Positions 25,462 to 36,418 of a stretch of 64,000 nucleotides of DNA are shown here, in pieces. The notes under the pieces were generated by a model that was not told the origin of the DNA, made no database searches, and saw only the letters and a program-made list of their open reading frames with translations. Position 1 is the stretch's first letter. Each line of letters starts with the position of its first letter. Both the position numbers and the translations under genes were made by a program. This DNA is from Salinicola endophyticus (lineage in GTDB: Bacteria; Pseudomonadota; Gammaproteobacteria; Pseudomonadales; Halomonadaceae). The stretch covers positions 62,001 to 126,000 of the forward strand of contig NZ_PZJO01000007.1 of the NCBI RefSeq assembly GCF_003206575.1. The letters run 5' to 3'.

Positions 25462-27572
25462 GCCAGCTCGACGCCCTGCTCAACCCCCGGAGTGTGGCCG
25501 TGGTGGGTGCCTCGGCCGATCCTCACAAGACCTCCGGTCGCCCGATCTCGTATCTGCTGAAGCACGGTTTTTCGGGGAATATCTATCCCGTCAACCCGAA
25601 GGCGAGCGAGATCCAGGGGCTGAAGTGCTACGCGCGCATTCCCGACCTCCCCAAGGCGCCCGATGTCGCGCTGGTCCTGCTCAACGCCCGCCACAGTATC
25701 GAGGCGGTGCGCGAGCTGTCGGCGCTGGGGTGCCGCGCAGCAATCGTGCTCGCCAGCGGCTACGCCGAGGCGGGTGACTCGGGCCTGGCGATGCAGGAAG
25801 AGCTCAAGCAGGCCGCCGGTGCCATGCGCCTGCTAGGCCCCAATACCATCGGCCTGGTCAACCTTTCCGCCGGCATTCCGCTGTCGGCCAGCGGCGCCCT
25901 CGAAGTGAGCGAGCTGCCGCGAGGTGGCATCGCCGTGGTGTCGCAGAGCGGGGGTATCCTCGGCGCGCTGCTGTCACGCGCCGCCGGCCGCGGTATCGGA
26001 CTCTCGTCCCTGGTCTCCACCAGCAACGAAGTCGACCTGGAGGTGAGCGACTTCATCGATCATCTGGTCGACGACCCCGACACCCGGGTGATCGCCCTCT
26101 ATCTCGAGAGCATCCGCCACCCGGCGCGCTTCCGTGCCGCCGCCGAACGTGCGCGGGCCGCCGGCAAGCCGGTGGTGGTGTTCAAGATCGGCCGTTCCGA
26201 GGCCGGCGCACGCTCGGCCAGCTCCCATACCGGTGCGCTGGCCGGAGAGGACCGGGTCTACGACGCCTTCTTCCGTGACCTGGGTATCGTGCGCGCCGAC
26301 ACCTTCGACGAGCTGCTCGACATCCCCGCGGTACTCACCGCCGGCCGCCGCATGCAAAAGCGCCGCGTAGCGATCCTGACTTCCACCGGCGGCGCCGGTA
26401 CGCTGATCGCCGACAGCCTGGGCATGAAGGGATTCGAGGCGCCGCTTCCGGACGAGGCCACCGCCGCGCGCCTGCGCGAGCTGCAGGGCGACACCCCGGC
26501 GGAACTCGACCGCAATCCGATCGACGTCACACTGGCTGGCCTGCAGCCCGATCTGCTGCGTCAGGCGATTCGTACGCTGCTGGAGAGCGAGACCTACGAT
26601 GCGCTGGTGGTGATCATCGGCTCTTCCGGTCTGGCCATGCCCGACCTGGTCGTCGGTGCCATCCAGGCCAATCTGGCGCTCAGCGACAAGCCGGTGCTGG
26701 CGTATGTCAGCCCGCACGCACCGGAGACGCTGAAACGCCTGAACCGCGCCGGCATCCCCGGTTTCAGCTCACCGGAAAGCTGCAGCGCAGCGCTGGAGGC
26801 GATCCATGTCACCTCCACGCGGGTGACATCCGCCCCGGCCGCCGCCGTCACGCCGGCGATGGCGGACACTCCCCAAGGGTCGCTGGACGAAGCGAGCGCC
26901 AAGCAACTATTCCGCACCCATGGCATCGCGGTTCCCGCCAGCCGCACGGTGACCACGCCGCAGGAGGCGGCGCACGCCGCCGCCGAGATCGCTACGCCGG
27001 TGGTGCTCAAGGTGCTCGACGGTACGCTCCTGCACAAGAGCGACATCGGCGGCGTGGCGCTCAATCTCGGCGCCGACACCATCGCCGAGCGCCTGACGCG
27101 CATGCAGCAGGCGGTCGCCGAGCATACCGGGCACACGCCGCAGCGGTTCCTCGTCGAAGCCATGGTACCGGGCGGCTTCGAGCTGATCCTGGGCGCCAAC
27201 CGCGATGCGCTCGGCACCTCGATCCTGCTCGGGGCAGGCGGCGTCACCGCGGAGCTGTTCAAGGACACGGCCCTGCATCTGCTGCCCGACGGCCAGGCGC
27301 TCAGCCTGGATCAGGCCCACGCGATGATGCGCCAGTTGATCAGTTGGCCGCTGCTAGCCGGATACCGCGGGTCCGAGCCGCGCGATACCGCGGCACTGGC
27401 GCAGGCGATCGTCGACTTCTCCACGCTGGCCGCAGCGCTGGGTGAGCGCCTGGTGACGGCAGAGATCAACCCTCTGTTCGTGCTGCCGGAGGGGGAAGGC
27501 GTGGTGGCCGCCGACGCCGTGCTGGTGACGACCGCCACCGCAGCGGCCGGCGAGGAGATCGCCCATGCCTGA
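25458..27572 (+). CDS. ADP-forming acyl-CoA ligase (acetate--CoA ligase family)
   Basis: A 704-residue protein built as an NDP-forming acyl-CoA synthetase: CoA-binding Rossmann domain (LLNPRSVAVVGASADPHKTS at 8-27), succinyl-CoA-ligase-like middle domains (VVSQSGGILGALLSR; the phospho-His loop near SSHTGALAGED), and a C-terminal ATP-grasp domain (VVLKVLDGTLLHKSDIGGV and FELILGANRD). It couples ATP to formation of an acyl-CoA from a free acid. It is coupled to the crotonase gene before it and overlaps the FadB-like gene by eight bases. It probably activates the acid brought in by the Tct transporter. Confidence 0.9.
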   Translation: MSQLDALLNPRSVAVVGASADPHKTSGRPISYLLKHGFSGNIYPVNPKASEIQGLKCYARIPDLPKAPDVALVLLNARHSIEAVRELSALGCRAAIVLASGYAEAGDSGLAMQEELKQAAGAMRLLGPNTIGLVNLSAGIPLSASGALEVSELPRGGIAVVSQSGGILGALLSRAAGRGIGLSSLVSTSNEVDLEVSDFIDHLVDDPDTRVIALYLESIRHPARFRAAAERARAAGKPVVVFKIGRSEAGARSASSHTGALAGEDRVYDAFFRDLGIVRADTFDELLDIPAVLTAGRRMQKRRVAILTSTGGAGTLIADSLGMKGFEAPLPDEATAARLRELQGDTPAELDRNPIDVTLAGLQPDLLRQAIRTLLESETYDALVVIIGSSGLAMPDLVVGAIQANLALSDKPVLAYVSPHAPETLKRLNRAGIPGFSSPESCSAALEAIHVTSTRVTSAPAAAVTPAMADTPQGSLDEASAKQLFRTHGIAVPASRTVTTPQEAAHAAAEIATPVVLKVLDGTLLHKSDIGGVALNLGADTIAERLTRMQQAVAEHTGHTPQRFLVEAMVPGGFELILGANRDALGTSILLGAGGVTAELFKDTALHLLPDGQALSLDQAHAMMRQLISWPLLAGYRGSEPRDTAALAQAIVDFSTLAAALGERLVTAEINPLFVLPEGEGVVAADAVLVTTATAAAGEEIAHA

Positions 27573-29678
27573 TACGCACCAGCCGCCACGGGTCGAGCTC
27601 GACTACGTCGACGACATCGCCGTGGTCACCCTCGACAATCCACCGGTCAACAGCGGTAACCAACGTATCCGCCAGGGCATCCTCGACGCGCTGGCGGCAA
27701 TCGACACCCAGCGCGTCCGCGCAGTGGTGCTGCAGGGGGCCGGCAAGCATTTGATGGCGGGGGCCGATCTGCGCGAACTGGACCAGCCCGCCACCGCACC
27801 GTCACTACCCGAGGTCACGCAGGCACTCGAGGCGTTCCCGCTGCCGATCGTCGCCGTGGTCCGTGGCCATACGCTGGGCGGGGGGCTCGAACTGGCGCTG
27901 GCCTGCGACGCGCGCCTGGCAACCCCCGGCGCCAGTCTGGGCCTGCCGGAGGTCAATGTCGGCATCATCCCGGGGGCCGGCGGTACCCAGCGCCTGCCGC
28001 GGCTGGTGGGGGTCGATCACGCGCTGACGATGATCGTTGCCGGCAAGCCCATCGACGCCGCCACGGCTCACCAGTGGGGGCTCGTCGACCAGATGCTGGA
28101 CACCACCGAGCGCGCCGACCAGGAGGTCGCGGCGCTCGACTTCGCGCGCCGCATGCCGGCGGACAAGCGCCGCGTCAGTGCGCGGTCGGTGCCCCCCTTC
28201 GATGCCGACCAGAGCGCACGCCTGCAGGCGCAGCAGGTACGTCGACAACGCGGCCTGCCCGCCGCCGCCGAGGCCGCCGATGCGGTGATGATCGCCACAC
28301 GCACGCCCTTCGCCGAAGGCGTGGCACACGAGCGCGAACGCTTTCTGGCACTGCGCGACAGCGAGGCCGCCCGAGCCCTGCGCTATCTGTTCTTCGCCGA
28401 GCGTGCCAATCCGCTGGCAGAGCTCACCGCCGCGCCGGCGACGCTCACACGGGTGTCAGTGATCGGCGCCGGAACCATGGGCAGCGGCATCGCTCTGGCC
28501 GCGCTGCGCGCCGGCTATCGAGTGGACCTGATAGAGCGCGATGCCCAGGCGCTGGCCGCTGGCGTCGAGCGGATCGAGAAGGCGCAACAACAGCTCATCG
28601 AGCGGCACGGTACCACCGCCACACCGCTCTCCGAGCTGCTGTCGCGTCTGGCCTGCAGCACTCAACTGGCGGGCGTCGAGCAGGCCGATCTGGTCATCGA
28701 GGCGATCGTCGAGGATCTCGAGATCAAGCGGTCGCTGTTCGCCGAGCTGTCGCGGCTGACCTCGTCCGACACGCTACTGGCGACCAACACCTCGTATCTC
28801 GATATCGACGCGATCGCCGCCGAGGTCGCGCAGCCATCGCGGGTGCTGGGGCTGCACTTCTTCAGCCCGGCGGATCGCATGCCCCTGCTCGAGATCGTCG
28901 CCACTGCGCGTACCGACGACACGACGCTGGTCACCGCGCACACCTTCGCCAAGGCGCTGAAAAAGACACCGATCGTGGTCCGCAATGCCTGGGGCTTCGT
29001 CGGCAACCGGATCTATGCCGCCTACCGCCGGCAGTGTGAGTTCATGCTCGAAGAGGGCGCCTCCCCGACGCAGATCGACACCGCGTTGGAGGCGTTCGGC
29101 TTCGCCATGGGGCCATTCAAGGTCGCCGACATGTCCGGACTCGATATCGCCTGGAAGATGCGCCAGGCCACTGCCGCGGCAGACACTGACCGGCGCTATG
29201 TCGGTCTGCCCGACCGCCTGTGCGAGGCCGGCCGCTTCGGACGCAAGACCCGCCAGGGCTACTACCGCTACGACGATTCGCTGCAGCCTTCGGAAGATCC
29301 CGAGGTGATGTCCATGATCGACGCCTATCGCCAGGCGCAGGGTATCGAGCCGCGCGCATTCAGCGCCAGCGAGATCCAGCAACGCGTGGTGGCGGCGCTG
29401 ATCAACGAGGCGCTGCTGGTCATCGGGGAAGGTGTCTGTCGCCGTGCCGAGGATATCGATATCGCGCTGGTCAATGGTTACGGCTTTCCGCGCTGGCGCG
29501 GCGGGCCGGTGTTCATCGCCCGCCAGATGCCCGCAGAGGCCCTTGCCACCGCCCTCGACCAGCTCGCCCGGGCGAGCGGCCAGGGCCATGTGGCCGGTGA
29601 CCCCGCCGTCCTGTCCACGGCGTGTTCTCGAGAATCTTCCCAAGGGCCTTCCGAACCCGCCAACAGGAGCAAGACGTG

Positions 29679-29679
<1 letters not shown>
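27565..29679 (+). CDS. Bifunctional enoyl-CoA hydratase / 3-hydroxyacyl-CoA dehydrogenase
   Basis: A 704-residue multifunctional beta-oxidation enzyme. The N-terminal crotonase domain has [13 protein letters not shown] and [19 protein letters not shown]; a linker (about 190-295) leads to an NAD-binding domain starting [14 protein letters not shown] near 301, and two 3HCDH C-terminal domains follow ([17 protein letters not shown]). Domain order matches peroxisomal-type and FadJ-like proteins. Its TGA overlaps the thiolase ATG. With the ligase and thiolase it makes a complete cycle for shortening an acyl-CoA. Confidence 0.92.
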
Positions 29680-30884
<1,205 letters not shown>

Positions 30885-30978
30885 GGTCGCCTTGCAAGCG
30901 GGGCGCCCCGTGTCGCCGGACCGGGCGAGTTCAGCGGTCACGCGGCGCCCACTGGGCGTCACGATTGGCCAGTAGCCA

Positions 30979-30998
30979 TTGGTCGAAAATGTGACCAA
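30979..30998. promoter_or_regulatory. Palindrome upstream of tctB
   Basis: TTGGTC and GACCAA are perfect 6-base arms around an 8-base AT-rich centre (gaaaatgt). It lies 173 bases before tctB in a 286-base spacer that otherwise has no gene. It could be a site for the LysR regulator at 33218 or another dimeric repressor. Confidence 0.4.
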
Positions 30999-31170
30999 CA
31001 GTATGGCCAGACCTCCCTGACATATCCTCAGTCGATCCGAGTCGGCCGCATCCCCCATAGTAGCGCTATCTCTTCGGCGGTGTTTCCATCCTGGCGCCGA
31101 AGAGCGCGCGTTCGCCTCGCCCGAATGGCAACAAGAACGATACCACCATCACGTCTTGTGGAGGTTCCTC

Positions 31171-31698
31171 ATGACCGTAGAGGCCGTAAAATCCCCCTCC
31201 CGAATCGGCAACGATGTCGATGACCATCACGATCGCGATCAGACCTTGACGATCAAGAAATCTCTGGCAGAAGTCGTGATCTATCTGCTGCTCATCGCTG
31301 TCGATATCTTCTATCTGAGCGAAGCCTATCGGCTTCATGTTCAGGTACCGAGCCCACACGTGGGTCCCGGCGGATTCCCGCTCATCATCGCCGTCATCAA
31401 CCTGCTGCTGCTTCTGGGTCTGCTGTTCATCAGCCTCTTCATCAAGCCGCGCAGAACGCCCCAGGAGCGTTTGGCATTCAGCCGCCCCCTGTCGGTGCTG
31501 GCCGCCGTCGCCATCCTCATCGCCGAGACCACGCTGCTGAAGACGGCAGGGCCGCTGATTACGATCGCCCTGTTCTCATTCCTGCTCATGTGGGTCGCAG
31601 GCGAACGACGCCTGACGATGCTGGCGATCATTCCTCCCCTGTTCTCCGCCGCCATTTACGCCATTTTCGTCATGGCACTCGGCGTCTACTTCGATTGA
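31171..31698 (+). CDS. tctB: Tripartite tricarboxylate transporter small membrane subunit (TctB)
   Basis: A 175-residue protein with four predicted membrane helices: about 32-50, 70-94, 105-121 and 125-172 in two spans. The segment HVGPGGFPLIIAVINLLL is typical of TctB, the small subunit joining receptor and channel. GGAGG stands 6 bases upstream of the chosen ATG; a start five codons earlier would place that motif inside the gene. The N-terminus is unusually rich in Asp and His (DDHHDRD). Confidence 0.88.
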   Translation: MTVEAVKSPSRIGNDVDDHHDRDQTLTIKKSLAEVVIYLLLIAVDIFYLSEAYRLHVQVPSPHVGPGGFPLIIAVINLLLLLGLLFISLFIKPRRTPQERLAFSRPLSVLAAVAILIAETTLLKTAGPLITIALFSFLLMWVAGERRLTMLAIIPPLFSAAIYAIFVMALGVYFD

Positions 31699-31707
31699 GG
31701 GCATCAG

Positions 31708-33192
31708 ATGATTGATCAAATACTGGTCGGATTCGGCTCTTTCGCCAACCCGCTGGTCGTGGTGGGTCTGCTCGGCGGGGCGCTCCTGGGCTATCTCATC
31801 GGGGCCATCCCCGGGCTGGGTCCGAGCCTGGGCGTCGCCCTGATGATTCCATTCACCTACGGCATGGACCCCACGGTCTCCATCGTCACCCTGGTGGCCC
31901 TGTATGTCGCCGCCGAATATGGCGGTGCGATCTCGGCGATTCTGCTCAACTCGCCGGGCACCGCCGCGGCGGTCGCCACCTCCTGGGATGGCTACCCGCT
32001 GTCGCAGCAGGGCAAGGCCGGCCTGGCGCTGAACGTCTCCATCATCTCCTCGGGTGTGGGCATCTTCGTCAGTGCCGTCCTGCTCTTCTTCACCGCCGTG
32101 CCGCTGTCGGAGTATGCCCTCGCCCTGGGCCCGGAGGCCTACTTCGCGCTCGCGCTGCTCGGCCTGAGCCTGGTCTCCAGCCTCTCGCCTTCGCTGCTCA
32201 AGGGGCTGATCGCCATGGGCCTGGGGCTCGGCCTGGCGACCATCGGGCTCGACACCCAGACGGGCGTGCCGCGCTTCAGCTATCACCCGGACTTCTTCGA
32301 GGGCCTGCCGCTGGTACCGGTACTACTGGGGCTGTTCGCCCTTTCCGAAGTGCTGTTCATGATCGAGAAAGGCGCGGCGGGTTCGGTCAAGAGCCAGCCC
32401 ATGAGTGGGCTGTTCGCGGTTCCCTTGAGCACGTTCACCCAGCTCAAGCGCGTGTTCTTGACCAGCTCCATTCTGGGTTACGTGATCGGGATCATTCCTG
32501 GTGCGGGCGCCTCGATCGCTTCGTTCGCGTCCTATGGCGTGGCCAAGAAGAGCTCGCGTCACCCCGAGCGCTTCGGCAAGGGTAGCCTGGAGGGTGTGGC
32601 GGCCTCGGAAACCGCCAACAATGCCGCCGTATCCGGCGCGCTGGCGCCGCTGCTGGCACTCGGCATTCCCGGTTCGCCGACCACCGCGATCCTGATCGGC
32701 GCGCTGATGATTCAAGGCATTCAACCCGGACCGCTGCTGTTCGCGACCAACCCGGAGATCCCCTACACGATTTTCGCCTCACTCTGGATCGGAGTGCCGG
32801 TGATGATCATCATCGGTCTGGCGGGGGCTCGCTTCTGGGCCAAGGTGTCTGACATCCCGGGGCCGATCATCGCAGCCATCGTTGCCGGGATCAGCCTGAT
32901 GGGCGCTTATGCCACAGAGAACGCCATTTTCCCGGTCTTCATCACGCTGGCGTTCGGCCTGATCGGCTATCTGCTACGCAAGGTAGATATTCCGCTGGCG
33001 CCGATCATTCTCGCCCTGGTGCTGGGCGACATGCTGGAGACCAACTTCCGCCGCGCAGTCTCGATCGCCAATGGCGACATGACCACGTTCCTGACCGATC
33101 CCATCAGCGCGACGCTGCTGGCGATCATGGTGATCTCGCTGATCCTGCCGCGCCTGCGCAAGTCCTTCTTCAAGAAAGCGGCGCAGGTCTAG
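31708..33192 (+). CDS. tctA: Tripartite tricarboxylate transporter large membrane subunit (TctA)
   Basis: A 494-residue polytopic protein with about 12 helices. TctA landmarks are GAIPGLGPSLGVALMIPFTYGM cut here to its core GAIPGLGPSLGVALMIP (about 32-48), AEYGGAISAILLNSPGTA (about 71-88), and the duplicated second half with IIPGAGASIASFASYG and LALGIPGSPTTAILIGAL. It forms the cation-coupled channel of the transporter. It is nine bases after tctB. Confidence 0.95.
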   Translation: MIDQILVGFGSFANPLVVVGLLGGALLGYLIGAIPGLGPSLGVALMIPFTYGMDPTVSIVTLVALYVAAEYGGAISAILLNSPGTAAAVATSWDGYPLSQQGKAGLALNVSIISSGVGIFVSAVLLFFTAVPLSEYALALGPEAYFALALLGLSLVSSLSPSLLKGLIAMGLGLGLATIGLDTQTGVPRFSYHPDFFEGLPLVPVLLGLFALSEVLFMIEKGAAGSVKSQPMSGLFAVPLSTFTQLKRVFLTSSILGYVIGIIPGAGASIASFASYGVAKKSSRHPERFGKGSLEGVAASETANNAAVSGALAPLLALGIPGSPTTAILIGALMIQGIQPGPLLFATNPEIPYTIFASLWIGVPVMIIIGLAGARFWAKVSDIPGPIIAAIVAGISLMGAYATENAIFPVFITLAFGLIGYLLRKVDIPLAPIILALVLGDMLETNFRRAVSIANGDMTTFLTDPISATLLAIMVISLILPRLRKSFFKKAAQV

Positions 33193-33217
33193 CACCGGAC
33201 GCACTGCCGGCCCGACC

Positions 33218-34168
33218 TCAACCGAGGGAGTCCAGCACCCGCGCCGGCGGCGTTCCCTCTTCGCCGGCAGCGGGCGCTGCCGGCGTTTGCGTCTGCATCA
33301 CACCCCGCATCCACTCGAGAAATCTGAGCAGCGCATCCGAGGGCGGCGTTCCCTTGGGCCAGACCAGATAGTAGGCTTCGCCGGTCTTCAACGTCTCCGG
33401 GAACGGGGCCAGGAACTCTCCCGATTCGAGCTGCTTCTCCACGAACATCTTGACGGCGATGGCGCAGCCCATACCCGTCGACGCCGCCTCGTAGGCCAGC
33501 GCAGAGCTCTCGAATTGAACACTCGCCTTGTCCTCGACCGTATCGCCATAGGCGGCGAGCCAGTGCTGCCAGTCCGAGGAGCGGGCCATCGAGTGCAGCA
33601 GCCGAACGCGGGATAGATCGCGCACGGTCTTGATCCCGGCCGAGGCCTGCAGAGCGGCGGAGACAACGGGGATGAGTTCGATATCCACCAGCTTCTCGGC
33701 GTGCAGGTCCGACCACTCTCCGCGCCCGGCACGGATTGCCGCGTCGACGTTGCCGCTATCGAAGTCCGCCGGTTTCAGAGACGACGAGAGCTTGACCTCG
33801 AGCAGGTCGTTGCGGGCGTTGAAATCCGCCAGCCGGGGAATGAGCCAACGCTGCGAAAAGGTGGTGTAAGACTGGATCGACAGCACATCCTTGCGCCCGC
33901 GACGCGAGACACGTCGGCTGGCGTCGGAGATCTCCTTGAAGGCGTTCTTCACGCCTCGGTAGAGCTCCAGCCCCTCCCGCGTCAGCTCGATACCGCGATG
34001 CTGGCGGTAGAACAGCACCACGCCCATGTAGTCCTCGAGCACCTTGACCTGACGACTCACCGCGACCTGCGAAACGTGCAGCTCCTCGGCCGCCTTGGTC
34101 AGGCTGCACAACCGGGCCGCGACCTCGAAAGCCCGCAGCGGATTCAAGGGAGGGAGAGGATGCGACAT
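33218..34168 (-). CDS. LysR-family transcriptional regulator (GcvA-like)
   Basis: A 316-residue regulator with an N-terminal helix-turn-helix (LTKAAEELHVSQVAVSRQVK) and an effector domain of the GcvA/AmpR type (WLIPRLADFNARNDLLEVKL; ends DALLRFLEWMR). The start at 34168 fits the usual PPLNPLRAFEVAAR opening; 14 further upstream codons are spurious. It is convergent with tctA and probably controls the Tct/CoA island. The last 25 residues are an A/P/E-rich tail outside the family core. Confidence 0.9.
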   Translation of the reverse strand: MSHPLPPLNPLRAFEVAARLCSLTKAAEELHVSQVAVSRQVKVLEDYMGVVLFYRQHRGIELTREGLELYRGVKNAFKEISDASRRVSRRGRKDVLSIQSYTTFSQRWLIPRLADFNARNDLLEVKLSSSLKPADFDSGNVDAAIRAGRGEWSDLHAEKLVDIELIPVVSAALQASAGIKTVRDLSRVRLLHSMARSSDWQHWLAAYGDTVEDKASVQFESSALAYEAASTGMGCAIAVKMFVEKQLESGEFLAPFPETLKTGEAYYLVWPKGTPPSDALLRFLEWMRGVMQTQTPAAPAAGEEGTPPARVLDSLG

Positions 34169-34227
34169 AGGTAGATACCCGCTGCAAAACCGGATTCTAT
34201 AGCACAGCACTACGCAGCCCAGGTATT

Positions 34228-34264
34228 AGACCTTAGTTTTTGCATCACCATGAATGCTAGGTCT
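34228..34264. promoter_or_regulatory. Inverted repeat upstream of the LysR gene
   Basis: AGACCTTAG at 34228-34236 and CTAGGTCT at 34257-34264 form an imperfect inverted repeat in the spacer 60-96 bases before the LysR start. A short AGAC-CAAA-GTCT palindrome lies upstream of tctC (23308-23319) and shares the AGAC/GTCT arms. These may be LysR contact sites, but the similarity is small. Confidence 0.3.
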
Positions 34265-34449
34265 TCGATCTGATAAGGCGCCAGGACGCTTGCCGAATAC
34301 ACGACTCGCCGAAAACGACAGACTTCGCCGCTCAGAGTCGATGATCGGCATATCCCCATCTCGACACGCCTAATAGTGAAGGGGGACGCTGTGACATGTA
34401 CGGGGATTGAGCCGGGTTTACACCACAACAAGCGCCGAGCGACTGGACG

Positions 34450-34656
34450 TCAGCAGCGCGTGCGGTGCTTCAGCGTTTCGGCCTCGTCGCTCTCGAGCCG
34501 CGTGGTACGCCGCGGCGATGCCGGCGACCGGCGCAACGGATGCAGCAGCGCATTCGAACGCAGCATCGTCGACAGTATGGCGCGAATCAAGTGCGCGAGC
34601 ACGTAGACAACCACGGCCATAACGATCAACGCCTTGATACGCCGTGAAATCTTCAC
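34450..34656 (-). CDS. Small single-span membrane protein, copy B (unknown family)
   Basis: The predicted 68-residue protein has KISRRIKALIVMAVVVYVLA at its start, one membrane helix and a basic tail ending HRTRC. It parallels copy A at 11772-11960 along its whole length: the KIS-RIKAL-MAV--YV-AH core and the final RC are shared. The GTG at 34656 matches the start of copy A, though its ribosome site (AGAAG) is weaker. An in-frame ATG at 34755 would give a 101-residue form. Nothing in the context suggests a role. Confidence 0.55.
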   Translation of the reverse strand: MKISRRIKALIVMAVVVYVLAHLIRAILSTMLRSNALLHPLRRSPASPRRTTRLESDEAETLKHRTRC

Positions 34657-34720
34657 GCTGCTTCTGCTTGAATGGGGGGGGGGAATGACACGGACGATAT
34701 AATTACACGACTGTGACGAA

Positions 34721-34774
34721 AAATTGGAGGCGTCGATAATCGGTATGCGGGTCATCGATGAGCTCGAACGCCCC
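34721..34774 (-). promoter_or_regulatory. Conserved upstream element, copy B
   Basis: This is the second copy of the 54-base element at 12031-12084, with 3 mismatches. It ends at the same CGAACGCCCC boundary. The neighbouring AT block (aattatat on the minus strand) and the position relative to the small gene are also kept. Confidence 0.6.
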
Positions 34775-34818
34775 GCGACTCACGCTCCCCGCTGAGTCTG
34801 TTCCCAGAAGCAGAGCAA

Positions 34819-35355
34819 GTGAGTGACGACATGACCGACAGCATCGCCATTGTGGATACCCGCAGGCTCCGAATCCGCGAATTTCGGCCGACCGATATTG
34901 GCGCGTTGTCAGAGATTCTCGCCGATGCCGAGGTCATGCGTTTTTCGCTTCATGGGCCTTACAGCACTGAAAAGACTCGTGATTTCATTGCAGCCAACCG
35001 GGCTTGTCAGGCAGAGCGAAACTTCGCAATGTGGGCCTTGGAAGATAAGGCCCGCAGGGTACTGCTCGGCTTCTGCGGACTGGGTCCGACAGAGCTCAAT
35101 GGCAGGGAAGAGATCGAACTCGGTTATCGTCTAGCCAGGAGAGCTTGGAGTGCCGGCCTCGCCACCGAAGCGGCTAGCGCCGCACTTCGCTACGGGTTTG
35201 AGCAATGCGGACTGGATTCCATTATGGCGATCGTCGACATCGACCACCGAGCGTCCGCCAGGGTCGCCCAGAAGATTGGCATGAGCCATGAGGCACAATC
35301 TCGCCACCACCACTCGAACATCGATATCTACCGTCGGCAGAACAGCCTGAAATAA
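34819..35355 (+). CDS. GNAT family N-acetyltransferase (RimJ/RimL type)
   Basis: A 178-residue acetyltransferase: TRRLRIREFRPTD opening, the acetyl-CoA-binding region ELGYRLARRAWSAGLATEA, and the closing ASARVAQKIGM. Such enzymes acetylate protein N-termini or small amines. The GTG at 34819 or the ATG at 34831 may be the start; neither has a strong ribosome site. Its base composition looks less GC-rich than neighbouring genes, so it may be a recent arrival. It runs convergent with the HDAC-type gene. Confidence 0.85.
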   Translation: MSDDMTDSIAIVDTRRLRIREFRPTDIGALSEILADAEVMRFSLHGPYSTEKTRDFIAANRACQAERNFAMWALEDKARRVLLGFCGLGPTELNGREEIELGYRLARRAWSAGLATEAASAALRYGFEQCGLDSIMAIVDIDHRASARVAQKIGMSHEAQSRHHHSNIDIYRRQNSLK

Positions 35356-35358
35356 GTC

Positions 35359-36378
35359 TTAGCGCTCCAACAACCCTTCGAAGAAGCGCACCGCGTTCTC
35401 TTCGAGCCCTTCCAGGTAGTAGCCGCCCTCCTGCACCACCAGCGTGGGCAGATCGAGGGCGGCGATGTCGCGGCCGAGTCTGCCGAACCCCGACGTGGAG
35501 ACTGCCACCTTGGCCTGGGGGTCCTTCTCATGGATATCGAAGCCCAGCGCCAGCACCAGCGCATCCGGTTCGAACAGGCGAATCGCCTGACAAGCCTCTG
35601 CCAACCGCGCGAAGAAGACCGATTCCGGTGATCCGTGGGGCATCGGCAGATTGAGGTTGTAACCGAGCCCCGCGCCGCGCCCCCGCTCATCCTCGAAACC
35701 GCAGACCACCGGGTAGAAATTGGTGGTGTCGCCGTGGATCGAGATATACATCACGTCGTCGCGCTCGTAGAAGATCTCCTGCACGCCCTGACCGTGGTGC
35801 ATGTCGGTATCGAGCACGACGACGCGGGGATAGCGCGAGGTCAGACGCTGTGCGGCGATAGCCGCGTTGTTGAGGAAGCAGAAGCCGCCGGCGGAGTCGA
35901 TCCCCGAGTGGTGACCCGGCGGGCGCGACAGAGTATAGGCGAAGCGCTCGCCGGCGAGCAGGGTGTCGGCCCCCGCCACCGCGCTCTGCGCCGCCCAGTA
36001 GGCCGCCTGCCAGGTGTGCCGGCCCACCGGCGCACTACCATCGGCCAGGTAGCGCGCCGCTTCGGCAAGGATGCCGCGCAAGGCGTTGGGCGAGCGCACG
36101 AACACATTGGAGATCACCTCCTCGCCCCAGTCCTCGCCCAGCTCGTGCCAGCGCCGGTGAGCGCTCTCGAGAAAGCGCAGGTAGGGCAGCGAGTGCACGG
36201 CGCGCAGCGGGCCGACCCCCTGGTCGGTCGGCGCCTGGATCTGGAAACCGAGCCGCTTGGCCGCGGCCAGCAGGTGCTCGGCGCGGTCGCGCACTTCCTG
36301 GGGCTTGCGCATCTTGCCGCGGGAGAAATAGGTCTGCGGCTGGTGCAGTAGCTGATCGTCGTGAAAGAAGGTATTCAT
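35359..36378 (-). CDS. Histone-deacetylase-fold amidohydrolase (acetylpolyamine amidohydrolase-like), paralogue 1
   Basis: A 339-residue zinc amidohydrolase of the HDAC/AphB superfamily. Active-site residues are visible: RPPGHHSG (paired His), LDTDMHHGQG (Asp and His zinc ligands), LGFDIHEKDP (third ligand, Asp) and QEGGYYLEG. Bacterial members remove acetyl groups from polyamines or other small N-acetyl amines. It is the last gene of a minus-strand row with the GhrA-like reductase and the peptide ABC genes. A second paralogue lies at 44774, on the other side of the transporter. Confidence 0.9.
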   Translation of the reverse strand: MNTFFHDDQLLHQPQTYFSRGKMRKPQEVRDRAEHLLAAAKRLGFQIQAPTDQGVGPLRAVHSLPYLRFLESAHRRWHELGEDWGEEVISNVFVRSPNALRGILAEAARYLADGSAPVGRHTWQAAYWAAQSAVAGADTLLAGERFAYTLSRPPGHHSGIDSAGGFCFLNNAAIAAQRLTSRYPRVVVLDTDMHHGQGVQEIFYERDDVMYISIHGDTTNFYPVVCGFEDERGRGAGLGYNLNLPMPHGSPESVFFARLAEACQAIRLFEPDALVLALGFDIHEKDPQAKVAVSTSGFGRLGRDIAALDLPTLVVQEGGYYLEGLEENAVRFFEGLLER

Positions 36379-36418
36379 GGAGTGTCCTGGTTGTCCGCCA
36401 TCCGTGACTAGGCCTGGT

